Shown here piece by piece: positions 62,514 through 64,000 of a stretch of DNA of 64,000 bases. This DNA comes from Serinus canaria (lineage: Eukaryota > Chordata > Aves > Passeriformes > Fringillidae). Position 1 is the first letter of the stretch, and every line of letters begins with the position of its first letter. The stretch lies in assembly GCF_022539315.1 (NCBI RefSeq), contig NC_066343.1, forward strand, positions 35,245,146-35,309,145, in the 5' to 3' direction. The translations under genes were made by a program, and so were the position numbers. The notes beneath the pieces are model-generated. The model was not told where the DNA came from, did not search any database, and saw only the letters and a program-made list of their open reading frames with translations.

Positions 62514-64000
62514 GTAGGCAGATTCATACACTTCTAGATATCCCCCTTCGCATACCCACCCCTCTTTGCCTGACATGGAATGGACCTGAACCATCTTTTG
62601 TGAATCTCTGCATTCTTTCAGCAGCTTCTCTTTCCCACAACATAATTCAAAGCTGTGCTGGCACCAGCGTGGAAAAAGTCTCAAGCTTCTCCAAACAAAG
62701 GTCACCATTCAGAAAGCTCTGGCTGCATCCCTTTCTCCACTGTCATTGCTTCATTTCCTGCTATCCCTGCCTGCATGCTGCCAAAGCCTGGTATTAAACA
62801 TGGTGGGTATTAGCCTAAAAAGGTTCTAGACTTTGTTTTGACATTTTCCCGTTATCATTCTTAAGCAGTAAGGTCTTTTACCTTGAACAAAGAGTTAGAT
62901 TTAATAGAGTGTGCAGCACAGGCAATCCTAGCAGAGAGTGACTGGATTTTGTTATGATAACACTCCAAACTAAAATTGACAAATGCTCAGCTTCAGAACT
63001 GCTCAAGTCAGCTGTGCTTGCTGTTAATGCATTAGACGTTTCCCAGAACACACAATGGGAGAAGCTTCCAGGAAAGAGATGAGTGTAGGAAAGATTAAAG
63101 GCAGCTTCTATAGGCCGTGCTGGTGCCCAGGAATGACAGTGAGAGAGCCAATAGATCAACAGTCAGCAGCTGGATTTTACACATGCATGCCAATTCCCTT
63201 TACTTTTAAGAGTTAGAAGACATGGAGGCAATTGGAGCTAAAATATTTGCATGACACCTGGTTACAGTACAAGGCCTTCTTTTCTTTGCTTATGGCTTTG
63301 CAATTCTTTTACTGACAAGCTGAATTACGCCTTGCTGGTTTCTGAACACAGGCTTTAATTTGACAAGGCAACCATTTCATCTGGAACATGCCCATTCCCA
63401 CTCCCAGGAAAAAAAGTGTTGGTGTTTGTCCATGCTATTGATTTCTGCACAGTTCTTTTTTGCGTATACAACCAAATGCTTCCAGATCCTACCACTGATT
63501 TCAAAGTGCAGGAATCAATGTAAATTACCCTGTCTCTGACTGCATGGCAACACAGAGGAAACTCGGACACTTAGCATGTTATGTGGGGATGAACTTAAGA
63601 ACTAGGTATTAAACTTGGAGAAGAAAAATGTCCCTGTCAGGAATGTCTTCATGGAAGTGAGCCTTCTCGTGTTGCAAAAAGATACTTGAGATTTTCAAAA
63701 ACAATGTGGCATGCATGATCTTGCTGTGAGGAGGAAATAAAAGAGCAGTTCAAGTGAAATGTTATGTATTTTCTACTTTCAAAACTTATAGTCCCGTCTT
63801 AGACAAAAGCTATGGGACAACTGAGTTTGAGAGTACATGTCGTCAGCATAAGGTAAACAGATAATGTAAGGTTTCCAAATTATTCCAAAGCAAAAATTAC
63901 AAGCCCAGAAAATTCAGATAATGGCTTTTATATGTAATGATACTCCATGGTTTTTATCATGTGGTTAAGATTAAGCCACGTTGGTCTCCCAAGCCCTAAA
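62514..64000. other. Non-coding region to the window end
   Basis: No gene, repeat or RNA was recognised. A 48-bp minus-strand segment (about 62881-62928) has a CTCTCTGCTAG acceptor-like word and a CAAG|GTAAAA donor-like word, too short and weak to call. The sequence at the window end continues without a boundary. Confidence 0.45.

Overview
The window looks like vertebrate, and most probably songbird (passerine), nuclear DNA. The base composition is AT-leaning and CpG-poor, there are no operons or ribosome-binding sites, and nearly all recognisable content is retrotransposon debris of avian type: CR1 LINE 3' ends with octamer ATTCTATG-type tails, and an ERVL-class endogenous retrovirus LTR with leader and gag remnant. 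I found no intact protein-coding gene, rRNA, tRNA or CRISPR array. The open frames of 60-170 codons that occur on both strands are about what chance predicts for DNA of this composition. None carries a protein family I recognise except the retroelement fragments.

Layout: 1-1325 unique sequence; 1326-1881 ERVL-like LTR (+); 1882-3890 leader and broken gag-like region of the same element (+), with pol and the second LTR absent; 3902-3960 a CAAAC-rich low-complexity tract. About 3961-43717 is a long non-coding stretch holding only small tandem duplications, A/T homopolymers, a CAAAG-type pentamer repeat at 17.6 kb, hairpin-forming inverted repeats (25.2, 27.2 and 36.6 kb) and a speculative pair of phase-compatible exon-like segments at 38.4 and 39.7 kb. 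From 43.7 to 60.5 kb the window has six CR1 pieces, five on the minus strand and one on the plus: 43718-44475 (internally deleted), 45889-45985, 49600-51565 (two abutting copies, one about 1.7 kb with reverse-transcriptase fragments), 56544-56860 and 60313-60522 (+). Microsatellites are (TA)26 at 47.9 kb, a compound (AC)n at 54.2 kb and a short (CA)n at 62.5 kb.

Best reading: an intergenic region or large intron in a bird genome. The features do not form a working system. The retroelements are degraded copies with frame breaks, and no functional cassette or novel defence or mobile system was evident. The most useful leads are the exon-like pair at 38378-39809, the 61-nt imperfect hairpin at 36582-36642 and the structure of the truncated ERVL and CR1 copies. 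All are hypotheses that need transcript or cross-species data.
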